A stretch of DNA of 64,000 bases from Paenibacillus sp. sptzw28. GTDB taxonomy: Bacteria; Bacillota; Bacilli; Paenibacillales; Paenibacillaceae. Location: the NCBI RefSeq assembly GCF_019550795.1, contig NZ_CP080545.1, positions 5,747,501 to 5,811,500 on the forward strand, read 5' to 3'. The notes under the pieces were generated by a model, which was given only the letters and a program-made list of their open reading frames with translations, had not been told where the DNA came from and did no database searches. How positions within the stretch are numbered: the stretch's first letter is position 1; each line of letters opens with the position of its first letter. Below are positions 28,548-35,436 of the stretch, one piece after another. The position numbers were made by a program, and so were the translations under genes.

Positions 28548-28742
28548 CAGGCGTTTTCGGAGAAAACGCAGCATCGTAAGCATAATCAGGCGTTTTCGGA
28601 GAAAACGCAGCATCGTAAGCATAATCAGGCGTTTTCGGAGAAAACGCAGCATCGTAAGCATAATCAGGCGTTTTCGGAGAAAACGCAGCATCGTAAGCAT
28701 AATCAGGCGTTTTCGGAGAAAACGCAGCATCGTAAGCATAAA
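28548..28742. repeat. Five tandem 39-bp repeats, each with a perfect hairpin
   Basis: Units begin at 28548, 28587, 28626, 28665 and 28704 and are nearly identical. Each holds GCGTTTTC-GGA-GAAAACGC, an 8-base stem with a 3-base loop. The array fills most of the leader between the riboswitch terminator and the pectate lyase start. A 39-base period keeps the reading frame, so the array is open on both strands, but nothing suggests that it is translated. Confidence 0.95.
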
Positions 28743-28781
28743 CCCTGTAAATCTGATATTTTCCTTCTATCATCACGACAA

Positions 28782-28815
28782 CAAAAAAGAACCCTCTATA
28801 CTGACAGGAAGGTTC
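28782..28815 (-). terminator. Riboswitch expression-platform terminator, pectate lyase leader
   Basis: On the minus strand GAACCTTC (28815-28808) pairs with GAGGGTTC (28796-28789), then TTTTTTG. It directly follows the c-di-GMP-I aptamer, as in transcription-attenuating riboswitches. Confidence 0.85.
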
Positions 28816-28828
28816 CGCTGATATCACC

Positions 28829-28918
28829 ATCCTTCGGCGGCTGGCTGGCATGCGGCTTTCGCCGCAGAAGCCCCTTTAGCTTTGCGTCACTGGCTTTCAC
28901 CAGGTTTGCCTTATCGAG
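28829..28918 (-). promoter_or_regulatory. Cyclic di-GMP-I (GEMM) riboswitch upstream of pectate lyase
   Basis: Read on the minus strand, the leader has the conserved GEMM core: AAGGCAAACC, a P2 hairpin capped by GAAA (CTGGTGAAAGCCAG), TGACGCAAAGC, then a second hairpin (TGCGGCGAAAGCCGCA) and the closing GCCAGCCAGCCGCCGAAG. These are the class I c-di-GMP aptamer signatures (RF01051). A terminator follows after 14 bases, so ligand binding should change read-through into the pectate lyase gene. Confidence 0.92.
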
Positions 28919-29018
28919 ATTGATCAAAAAATATGTAGAATCATGTCGAATCGCCTTTATTATACAGGAGGTGGGAGATATCTGTTTATGGTTCGAAGGA
29001 TTTAATTATTAAACACAG

Positions 29019-29762
29019 TTATTTGGGGCTTACTTCATGATTTGATAGAACGATAAGGTCAAGCAGTTCCCGCAAATCGCTAATAATCATAGCCGGCTGA
29101 TGGCCGGTATCGGGCCGGAAGCCTCTTCTGCTCAGCCATATTGCACGCCAACCCGCTTCCAGCGAGGTGATTACATCGTTCTCCCACGCATCGCCGATAT
29201 ATAAGCAGTGTTCTGGCAAATGTCCGGTAACCCGGCTGATATGCTCAAAGACACGCGGGTCCGGCTTCGCGATTCCTACCGCGTCGGATATAAAGATCCG
29301 GTCCTTAGGTACTAAACGGTCCAGCTTAAGGGCACGGATTTTGACCATCTGATGATCTACCGGTCCGTTGGTGAGAATTCCGACATCAAGACCGCGCTGC
29401 CGAAGAGCCGCTATTAACTCCTCCGCACCCGAGGACAGCATAATTTGCTGCTGCCCTTGCAAATAACGGGACTGAATGGCCGCCGCCGTCTCCTTGCTCA
29501 TTTCAATGCCAAGCTCCCCGAATGCGAGAATCAGCCGCTGCATCCGTACATCCTCCAGGCTGAGCTTCCCCTCCTTGTAGCTGTCCCACAGCCGGTCGCT
29601 GTAGTGGCGCACTCTGCGGAACAGCGTCCCGAGCTCCAGCTCTGCGGCAGTTTCTGGAGACATGGTATCGGCGACGGCCGCCCGAAACGGCTCCAATTGG
29701 TCGTAAAGCGTATCGTCAAGGTCGAAGAAAACGGCCCTGATGTTCTGCAGGAAGTCCTTCAT
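29019..29762 (-). CDS. HAD superfamily hydrolase
   Basis: 247 residues from ATG 29762 (GGAGAG 10 bases upstream; the frame extends to 29792). Motif I FFDLDDTLYD (~12-21), motif II ILTNGPVDHQMV (~130), motif III lysine in AKPDPRVFEHI (~165) and motif IV YIGDAWENDVITSLEAGW (~185). The cap insertion between I and II makes it a subfamily IA phosphatase similar to YjjG-type nucleotidases or 2-haloacid dehalogenase-like enzymes. The substrate is unknown. Confidence 0.88.
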   Translation of the reverse strand: MKDFLQNIRAVFFDLDDTLYDQLEPFRAAVADTMSPETAAELELGTLFRRVRHYSDRLWDSYKEGKLSLEDVRMQRLILAFGELGIEMSKETAAAIQSRYLQGQQQIMLSSGAEELIAALRQRGLDVGILTNGPVDHQMVKIRALKLDRLVPKDRIFISDAVGIAKPDPRVFEHISRVTGHLPEHCLYIGDAWENDVITSLEAGWRAIWLSRRGFRPDTGHQPAMIISDLRELLDLIVLSNHEVSPK

Positions 29763-29809
29763 TTGTTCTTTCTCTCCTTTATTTTGAAGCATTTTATTAA
29801 TCGTTCCGG

Positions 29810-30025
29810 TTACTTCAATAACTTCACGCTTGCCAAAAATTCTCGTACGTCATTCGGAGACTTTAGGATGATTATTTTCTTTTCATTCGATAAACTTTGA
29901 AGTTTTGCCAAAATCTTTGGCCTTTGTTTTGCTGGATTTTGCCAAGCCCATTTCAGAAATTGAGGGCTTAGCCTCTCCTCGCAGCCTTCGGAGAACAAGA
30001 AGGCAACATCATTTTCGGTAGACAA
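29810..30025 (-). CDS. Small hypothetical protein or remnant
   Basis: 71 residues if started at TTG 30025; the frame is open further upstream. MSTENDVAFLFSEGCEERLS then a basic helical part, KWAWQNPAKQRPKILAKL, and KIIILKSPNDVREFLASVK. I recognise no family and see no clear ribosome site. It abuts a transposon remnant, so it may be a truncated gene. Confidence 0.35.
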   Translation of the reverse strand: MSTENDVAFLFSEGCEERLSPQFLKWAWQNPAKQRPKILAKLQSLSNEKKIIILKSPNDVREFLASVKLLK

Positions 30026-30056
30026 GACCGTGTAAAAAGAAAGGTGAGTGCTGGAA

Positions 30057-30314
30057 ATGGCTAATTACGATCGTACAGCCCATCTGAAGAGCATCCAAGC
30101 CCAACGGAAGGCAAGCACCTTAGAGAAGGTAGGTCAGGCGATCTCACGCCTCTTACGAGTCAACAAGAGCATCAATTTCAATAGCCTATCAGAAGAATCG
30201 GGTGTCTCGCAAGCGAGTTTATATAACCATTCAAATATCCGCCAGAGGATTGAATACTTACGCTGTCAACAATTACAAGCACCTACTACGAAAAATTTTA
30301 GTTGCATTCATTGA
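30057..30314 (+). pseudogene. Tn554-type TnpC-like (DUF6262) remnant
   Basis: About 85 residues from ATG 30057 (AAGGTGAG upstream). LEKVGQAISRLLRVNKSINFNSLSEESGVSQASLYNH and RQRIEYLR match the accessory transposition protein TnpC of Tn554-like elements, which help site-specific integration. The family usually runs to ~110-150 residues. Here the protein loses similarity after LRCQQ and stops, and no TnpA/TnpB integrases are nearby. It is therefore read as a leftover of an excised or decayed element. Confidence 0.6.
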
Positions 30315-30443
30315 GTTAACGGAGGTTAGTGACACAAGTAGAGAACATGATTTCGTTGAAACGGGGGCGTGAACCCAACGTCTTTAATCTGGTTGGAGTC
30401 TTGGTCAACTAAATTTACATTAGAAACTTATATAAATTTGTGA

Positions 30444-30459
30444 TATAGTTTTATTCATG
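30444..30459 (+). promoter_or_regulatory. Extended -10 giving a possibly leaderless MarR transcript
   Basis: TGATATAGT (extended -10, hexamer 30444-30449) ends only 7 bases before the ATG at 30457, and no ribosome binding site is present. Transcription would begin at or beside the start codon. Confidence 0.45.
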
Positions 30460-30903
30460 GAACCTAAAAATAACCTGACTGAGTTGAACGTTAGCGACTT
30501 CGCTATGGTGTTCGAAGATTTAACGAGGATTTTCATTCGGTTGCCGTCAATTGAAAAACTAAGCTTTACTACACTTTCCGTCCTGCACACGTTGTCCCTC
30601 AAGAGTCCCATGCGGCTTACTGAGTTGACAGTTAATGAACAAGTTACGCAGTCGGCAGTCACACAGCTGGTGACACGACTTGAACGTGACGGGCTCGTCG
30701 AGCGCCGACCAGATCCAAATGATGGCCGAGTCGTTCAAGTGCATATTACCGCGCTGGGGGCAAATGTTATTGATTCGCGTCGATTGGATCGCATTGCGCA
30801 ACTTTCGAAATTCATGGAAGGGCTCACTCTGGAAGAAAAACAAGCAATTGCGTCCGCAATACCCGCATTGAGGCGTCTGGTCGAACTGGGAAATGATTCA
30901 TAG
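30457..30903 (+). CDS. MarR family transcriptional regulator
   Basis: 148 residues. The winged helix is at ~40-105: MRLTELTVNEQVTQSAVTQL then VTRLERDGLVERRPDPNDGR, the classic MarR recognition helix and wing, with dimerisation helices at both ends. It probably represses itself and the epoxide hydrolase 77 bases downstream in the same direction. There is no Shine-Dalgarno before ATG 30457 and the promoter -10 is very close, suggesting leaderless translation. Confidence 0.9.
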   Translation: MEPKNNLTELNVSDFAMVFEDLTRIFIRLPSIEKLSFTTLSVLHTLSLKSPMRLTELTVNEQVTQSAVTQLVTRLERDGLVERRPDPNDGRVVQVHITALGANVIDSRRLDRIAQLSKFMEGLTLEEKQAIASAIPALRRLVELGNDS

Positions 30904-30980
30904 TCTCCGCCGAGGTTGCCTTTTCCATTGTTCATACCCGGGTGGTCGAACGAAACAAACGAATACAAGGAGGAACATTT

Positions 30981-32207
30981 ATGACAACAGCTCCTTTCGT
31001 GCTTGAACCGAGTCCGATCTACGTATCGGATGAGTTACTTGCTGATCTTCAAAATCGTTTAAAATCCACTAGATGGCCTCTCGATGCCGGTAATGATGAC
31101 TGGTTTTACGGTGTTAGTCGGAACTACCTTGAGGAACTCGTCGACTATTGGATTAACGAGTTTGACTGGCGCAAATCCGAGAAGGCGATCAACGCCTACG
31201 AACACTATAAAGTAGATGTTGACGGAGTACCTGTGCACTTTATGCGTAAACCTGGCGTGGGGCCCAACCCTGTACCATTGATCCTGTCCCATGGCTGGCC
31301 CTGGACGTTCTGGCATTGGTCCAAGGTCATTGATCCACTAGCGGACCCTGGCGCATTCGGGGGCGATCCGGCTGAAGCATTCGACGTAATCGTGCCCTCA
31401 CTTCCTGGCTTTGGATTCTCGGCGCCACTGCCAAACAACCCGGACATGAACTATTGGAAAATTGCCGATCTCTGGCATACGCTAATGACCGATACTCTCG
31501 GCTATGCGAAATACGCGGCAGGGGGATGCGATGTAGGTGCTCTCGTGACCGGTCAACTGGGACACAAATATAGTGACGAGCTCTACGCAATACATATCGG
31601 GTCTGCTCTAAAACTGAGCTTTTTTAATGGAGATCGCGCTTGGGATTTCTCTGGAGGCCGTCCCATTCCCGACAACATCACTGAGAAAATCAGATCGCAG
31701 ATTTTGGAGATTGATCGCCGTTTCGCATCGCATCTCGCCGTTCACGTTCTTGATCCCGGCACACTCGCCTACGGACTGAGCGACTCGCCAGTTGGAATGC
31801 TCGCATGGATCCTAGAACGATGGGCCAAATGGAGTGACAATAACGGCAACGTCGAGAATGTCTTTACAAGGGACGACATCCTTACGCACGCAACAATCTT
31901 CTGGGTAAACAACGCAATCGAAACCTCGATGCGCGTCTATGCGAACAATAACCGTTATCCATGGACACCTGCTCATGATCGCTGGCCCGTAATTGAGGCA
32001 CCAACCGGTATAACCTTTGTGGGCTACGAAAATCCGCCGGGTATCACGACCGAAAATCGCGTACCTAATTTTCTCGACAGCGATCGGGCTCCTTGGTATA
32101 AACATGTCAACATCACAGCCCACGAACATGGTGGACACTTCATCCCCTGGGAAATTCCGGACAAGTGGGTTGAGGATTTGCGCCGCACCTTCCGAGGACG
32201 TCGATAA
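30981..32207 (+). CDS. Epoxide hydrolase
   Basis: 408 residues from ATG 30981 (AAGGAGG 7 bases upstream). Residues 8-110 are the epoxide hydrolase N-terminal lid domain (VSDELLADLQNRLKSTRWP). The alpha/beta core has the oxyanion motif SHGWPWTFWHW (~100), the nucleophile Asp in GGCDVGALVTGQLGH (~183) and a late His in EHGGHFIPWEIPDKW (~387). It hydrolyses epoxides to diols. It is probably co-transcribed with the MarR gene upstream; DoxX is convergent downstream. The set looks like a small electrophile or xenobiotic response unit. Confidence 0.92.
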   Translation: MTTAPFVLEPSPIYVSDELLADLQNRLKSTRWPLDAGNDDWFYGVSRNYLEELVDYWINEFDWRKSEKAINAYEHYKVDVDGVPVHFMRKPGVGPNPVPLILSHGWPWTFWHWSKVIDPLADPGAFGGDPAEAFDVIVPSLPGFGFSAPLPNNPDMNYWKIADLWHTLMTDTLGYAKYAAGGCDVGALVTGQLGHKYSDELYAIHIGSALKLSFFNGDRAWDFSGGRPIPDNITEKIRSQILEIDRRFASHLAVHVLDPGTLAYGLSDSPVGMLAWILERWAKWSDNNGNVENVFTRDDILTHATIFWVNNAIETSMRVYANNNRYPWTPAHDRWPVIEAPTGITFVGYENPPGITTENRVPNFLDSDRAPWYKHVNITAHEHGGHFIPWEIPDKWVEDLRRTFRGRR

Positions 32208-32395
32208 AAGATTCAACAGGATCGAGCTTTCAATAAAGGATCGCGGTTCTTTGGTCGTTTACGATAATTAAACATAAAGTATTCCACATATTAGTCATGC
32301 ATAATATGTAGAACCCTTTATGTTATTTGATTTTCTTAAGTTTAGGTCTTGATAATTTTCAGTCTACTACTTTATTTTCTTCTAACACCAGCTTT

Positions 32396-32923
32396 TTACG
32401 AATTAGTGGTTCGGGATGGTGCGGAAGATTGCTCGTTCCGATAAAGGGCTCGGGCGTATTTCCGAACCCAGGGAATGATCCAGTAATCCCCGCCAAAGCG
32501 GCCCGCGTTCATCCCGGCTGCCAAGAGGAAAAATTGGATGAGGATTAGGTTCGGATTGAGGCTAATCGCCCCGGCAAACAAAAAATTGAAGTTCATGAAG
32601 ATGCCCATGAATGCCGAGAACATCGTGAGAGTACCTGTGATCAAGGTAAGACCGACGAGAAACTCCCCCCATGGGACCAGGAAATTAAAAACATCCACAT
32701 TCGGCAGGGTAAAGCCTTGAAGGAAGTCCCCGTACCATTGTTGAACGACAGGCTTTTCTCCATCCGCTTTGGCAATCGCCCCCTTCATAAATCCGGAAGC
32801 ATCAAACGGTTTGTCGTTGGTTAATTTCCCCCACCCGGCCGAGATGAATTTCCATCCCACATACAGCCGCAACACAGTCAAAAGTCCTGCCGCTACCCTA
32901 CTGTTTCTCAACCAATTCATCAT
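32396..32923 (-). CDS. DoxX family membrane protein
   Basis: 175 residues with four hydrophobic segments (about 10-32, 75-95, 100-125 and 130-150). DoxX motifs are VLRLYVGWKFISAGWGKL near the N-terminus, NFLVPWGEFLVGLTLITGTL, and a C-terminal GGDYWIIPWV. DoxX proteins are linked to thiosulfate oxidation or to redox stress with superoxide dismutase; no specific role is visible here. It starts at ATG 32923 behind GGAGGG. Confidence 0.88.
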   Translation of the reverse strand: MMNWLRNSRVAAGLLTVLRLYVGWKFISAGWGKLTNDKPFDASGFMKGAIAKADGEKPVVQQWYGDFLQGFTLPNVDVFNFLVPWGEFLVGLTLITGTLTMFSAFMGIFMNFNFLFAGAISLNPNLILIQFFLLAAGMNAGRFGGDYWIIPWVRKYARALYRNEQSSAPSRTTNS

Positions 32924-33429
32924 GAAAAATCCCTCCAGTCAAGTATTTCGTCATCCTAGTTTGCACCAAGAAACGTGTGGCGTTGAATCACTTTCCATGT
33001 TTCCATAGGGAACAATTTTAAACCTAAAGACACATATTTGCACCGAGGAAACATTTAGTGATTCTAATATACGATGAAGAAAGGTTTTTGTAAACCGAAC
33101 AATTGTTAGCCAATTGAAATTATTTTATCAATACTACGCAACTTGCGTCTTATCCGCGGCAGAATGGCCGTGGCCTTCCCCTCCCATGACACGTTTGTGA
33201 GTAACAATTAAATCCATGTCCGCTAAGGTTGAAAAGGGGTTCGCCAAATCTTTGTAAACTCTTTTCATGCTTTCCCCCGAGGGGGGAATTTTATCGCAGA
33301 TGCGGTCCGGATAGAAAACGGAGACTCAATTATGGTGGTTAACATTACACATCATTAAGCGTGAAAAAAAGCCCCCTCCTTTACGAAACTAAGGAGTGAG
33401 GCTTCATGCCGCCTATTATATCAAACCCG
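32924..33429. other. 506-base gene-poor stretch
   Basis: It holds a C/G-run inverted repeat (TTCCCCC-GA-GGGGGGAA, about 33272-33287), the terminator of the SRAP gene at its right end, and a frame-broken minus-strand stretch (about 33268 to 33133) that is protein-like in two frames but not continuous. No gene is called. Confidence 0.5.
33364..33404 (-). terminator. Terminator after SRAP gene
   Basis: On the minus strand AAGCCTCACTCCTT pairs imperfectly with AAGGAGGGGGCTT, then TTTTTTC, 26 bases after the stop. Confidence 0.8.
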
Positions 33430-34065
33430 TCAAATGACCTCGGGACGAAACTCCACCTTCGCTCCGCCGGCCGCTGAGAGCGGAATAGAGAGCATCCGCT
33501 CCGCGTCCATTGTCCGCAGCATCGGATGCAGAGGAGAGAGCTCGACTACATCCCTCTTGAGCCATTTGTCTATATCCTCCTGCTCGAGTATGGCCGGCAT
33601 CAGTTCCTGATAAGGGGAGACGAGCCAATTGGCTCTGGTCATTAGAAGGGTGCAGGTCCGCATTTCCTCACCCGAAGCCGAGCGGAATATATCATAAAGA
33701 CCGGCGATTCCAAACGTCCCGCTGCGCATCGTAACCTTTACCCTTTCCGTCTCCTTGCCGACAGTCCTGCTCACGTAAAACCCCGTGCATGGAATAATGC
33801 AGCGCTGCTTCTTCATAACCCGGTCAAATATCGGCTTCCACAGCATGGTCCGGCAGTCCATCCGAAGCGAGTCCTTAGCCCAGTATGGCATCAGTCCCCA
33901 CCTGCATTCGTCAAGCACCCGGCTTTCCTTATGCTCGAAGATCGCCGAGACCGACTCGGTCGGATTGATTTCGTGACGGTTCGATGTATAGAACAGGACT
34001 TTCTCGATTTGAAACCGGTCAGTAAGCTCCGAAGCCTCTGCCGTAATGGATATGGCTTGGCACAT
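33430..34065 (-). CDS. Divergent SRAP (HMCES/YedK-like) protein
   Basis: 211 residues from ATG 34065, chosen so that the catalytic Cys is residue 2 as the family requires (MCQ). SRAP proteins form thiazolidine crosslinks with abasic sites in single-stranded DNA. Family blocks are seen: ECRWGLMPYWAKD (~54-66), RCIIPCTGFYVSR (~88-100) and a late LHPMLRTMD block. The usual GFYEW glutamate is Val98, and the usual HxRMPVIL histidine stretch reads YQELMPAIL. Cys2 is kept while other active-site residues are altered, so normal crosslinking or reversal is doubtful. Confidence 0.85.
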   Translation of the reverse strand: MCQAISITAEASELTDRFQIEKVLFYTSNRHEINPTESVSAIFEHKESRVLDECRWGLMPYWAKDSLRMDCRTMLWKPIFDRVMKKQRCIIPCTGFYVSRTVGKETERVKVTMRSGTFGIAGLYDIFRSASGEEMRTCTLLMTRANWLVSPYQELMPAILEQEDIDKWLKRDVVELSPLHPMLRTMDAERMLSIPLSAAGGAKVEFRPEVI

Positions 34066-34204
34066 GCGAATCACCCGCCTCTTCATGTTTTGACTAGTGT
34101 TTTCCACTTCAGCCATAATCATGTACAGAAAACGTAACTTTAATGCCAAGTAAAGTTTAAAGAATCTCCGCTCCGTTTAAAGTTACCAAGACGGGGGAGT
34201 CTAT

Positions 34205-35359
34205 ATGAGTGAAAAAAAGCATGTTCCGGAAATAAATATAATGCGAGCCATAGCCATGATTGCCGTGGTGCTGATCCATTCTACAAGCGGTGCTTCTCTG
34301 CAGCCGGCACTCGCGTTATCCTTCAACGGCGTTTATATGTTTCTGAATAAATTTTCGATTTTTGCGGTCCCGCTGTTTATTTTTATAAGCGGCTTTGTAC
34401 TGGTTTACACCTATCAGGATAAACCGCTTGATAAACGGACCATTCTCACTTACTACAGAAAAAGAATGACCAACATCGTCGTACCTTACTTTTTATTTTC
34501 ACTGTTTTACTTCATGCTGAATTATAAAAGCGGTGCTTACAGCGCATTTACGGCACTCAAAATGTTTGCATACCAGCTGTTAACCGGCAGCGCCCATTCG
34601 CATTTGTATTTCATGGTTGTCATTATTCAATTTTATCTCATATTTCCGTTCTTGTTATTACTGCTGAGAAACAAGCGGTTGAATTGGCACATGCTGTGGA
34701 TCGGCGCAATCGTGCAGTGGTCGTATTATATCTTGAACAGGGAAATAATCGTTCATATGAAGTGGCTGCCGGACGCCTTCCATAGGACAGGAAGCTTCTT
34801 CCTTTCATACTTCGCGTTTTTTATGCTTGGCGCGGTTATCGCCTCCCGCTTCGATATGTTGCGCACCTGGTTTTCTGCAGATTCAGAGTCCGGCAAAAAA
34901 TCCGCGGCGTTATGGATTCTGCCTTCAAGCTTATGGGCGGCCTTAGGTTTTTATTACGTGCATATCAACTATAAAGGAATTGTTTATAAAATTTGGGCGG
35001 ATTCAGTCGTTTTTCAAGCGACGTGGTTCTGTTTTACCCTGCTTTCGGCGTTGATTATTTTTCGTTTCTCAAAGTGGATATACAATGTGTTCCCTTCCCG
35101 TGTCGTATATTTATTCACACAGCTTGGGGCAAGCTCTTTTGGCGTGTACTTCATCCACCCGGCTGTTTTAATGTTTTACCGGAACCTATCCGCAAGTGAA
35201 GATCCTTATTCATACCATCTTTATAATGCCGGAATGTTCTTAACGGCATTAGGTATTTCCTGGCTTATAACAGCCTTCATTCAAAAATATTTCGCCTGGT
35301 CATGGGTTATTTTCGGGACAGCGTCCACCAGGAGGGCTTCCGTCAAGACTCATCATTAA
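34205..35359 (+). CDS. Acyltransferase 3 family membrane protein
   Basis: 384 residues with about ten hydrophobic segments. The N-terminal block EINIMRAIAMIAVVLIHSTS holds the Arg and His pair of the acyltransferase 3 (OatA/WecH/NodX-like) fold. These enzymes move acetyl or other acyl groups to sugars of envelope or exported polysaccharides at the membrane. It starts at ATG 34205 after GGGGGAG. There is no extracellular SGNH domain fused to it, and no glycan partner gene next to it beyond GH95. Confidence 0.88.
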   Translation: MSEKKHVPEINIMRAIAMIAVVLIHSTSGASLQPALALSFNGVYMFLNKFSIFAVPLFIFISGFVLVYTYQDKPLDKRTILTYYRKRMTNIVVPYFLFSLFYFMLNYKSGAYSAFTALKMFAYQLLTGSAHSHLYFMVVIIQFYLIFPFLLLLLRNKRLNWHMLWIGAIVQWSYYILNREIIVHMKWLPDAFHRTGSFFLSYFAFFMLGAVIASRFDMLRTWFSADSESGKKSAALWILPSSLWAALGFYYVHINYKGIVYKIWADSVVFQATWFCFTLLSALIIFRFSKWIYNVFPSRVVYLFTQLGASSFGVYFIHPAVLMFYRNLSASEDPYSYHLYNAGMFLTALGISWLITAFIQKYFAWSWVIFGTASTRRASVKTHH

Positions 35360-35390
35360 CAACAACCTTCTCCCTGTCAGGGAGCAGCAA

Positions 35391-35433
35391 AAAGCCCCGT
35401 TCTGTTACGTTACCCGTAACCGAACGGAGCTTT
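35391..35433. terminator. Bidirectional terminator
   Basis: AAAGCCCCGTTC (35391-35402) pairs with GAACGGAGCTTT (35422-35433), one mismatch, with GTTACG repeats in the loop. It lies between convergent acyltransferase and GH95 genes. Confidence 0.8.
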
Positions 35434-35436
35434 ATT

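Noticed and set aside
28464..28739. Repeat array read as a 13-residue-repeat protein N-terminus
   Set aside because: The 39-bp unit is a multiple of three, so frames stay open by chance. The reading would start inside the riboswitch, and the real ribosome site lies after the array.
33133..33268. Possible small minus-strand protein beginning MKRVYKDLA and ending in a His/Gly-rich tail
   Set aside because: The two protein-like parts are in different frames (one base too many near 33240), so no continuous gene exists. It could be a decayed gene, but the evidence is too thin.
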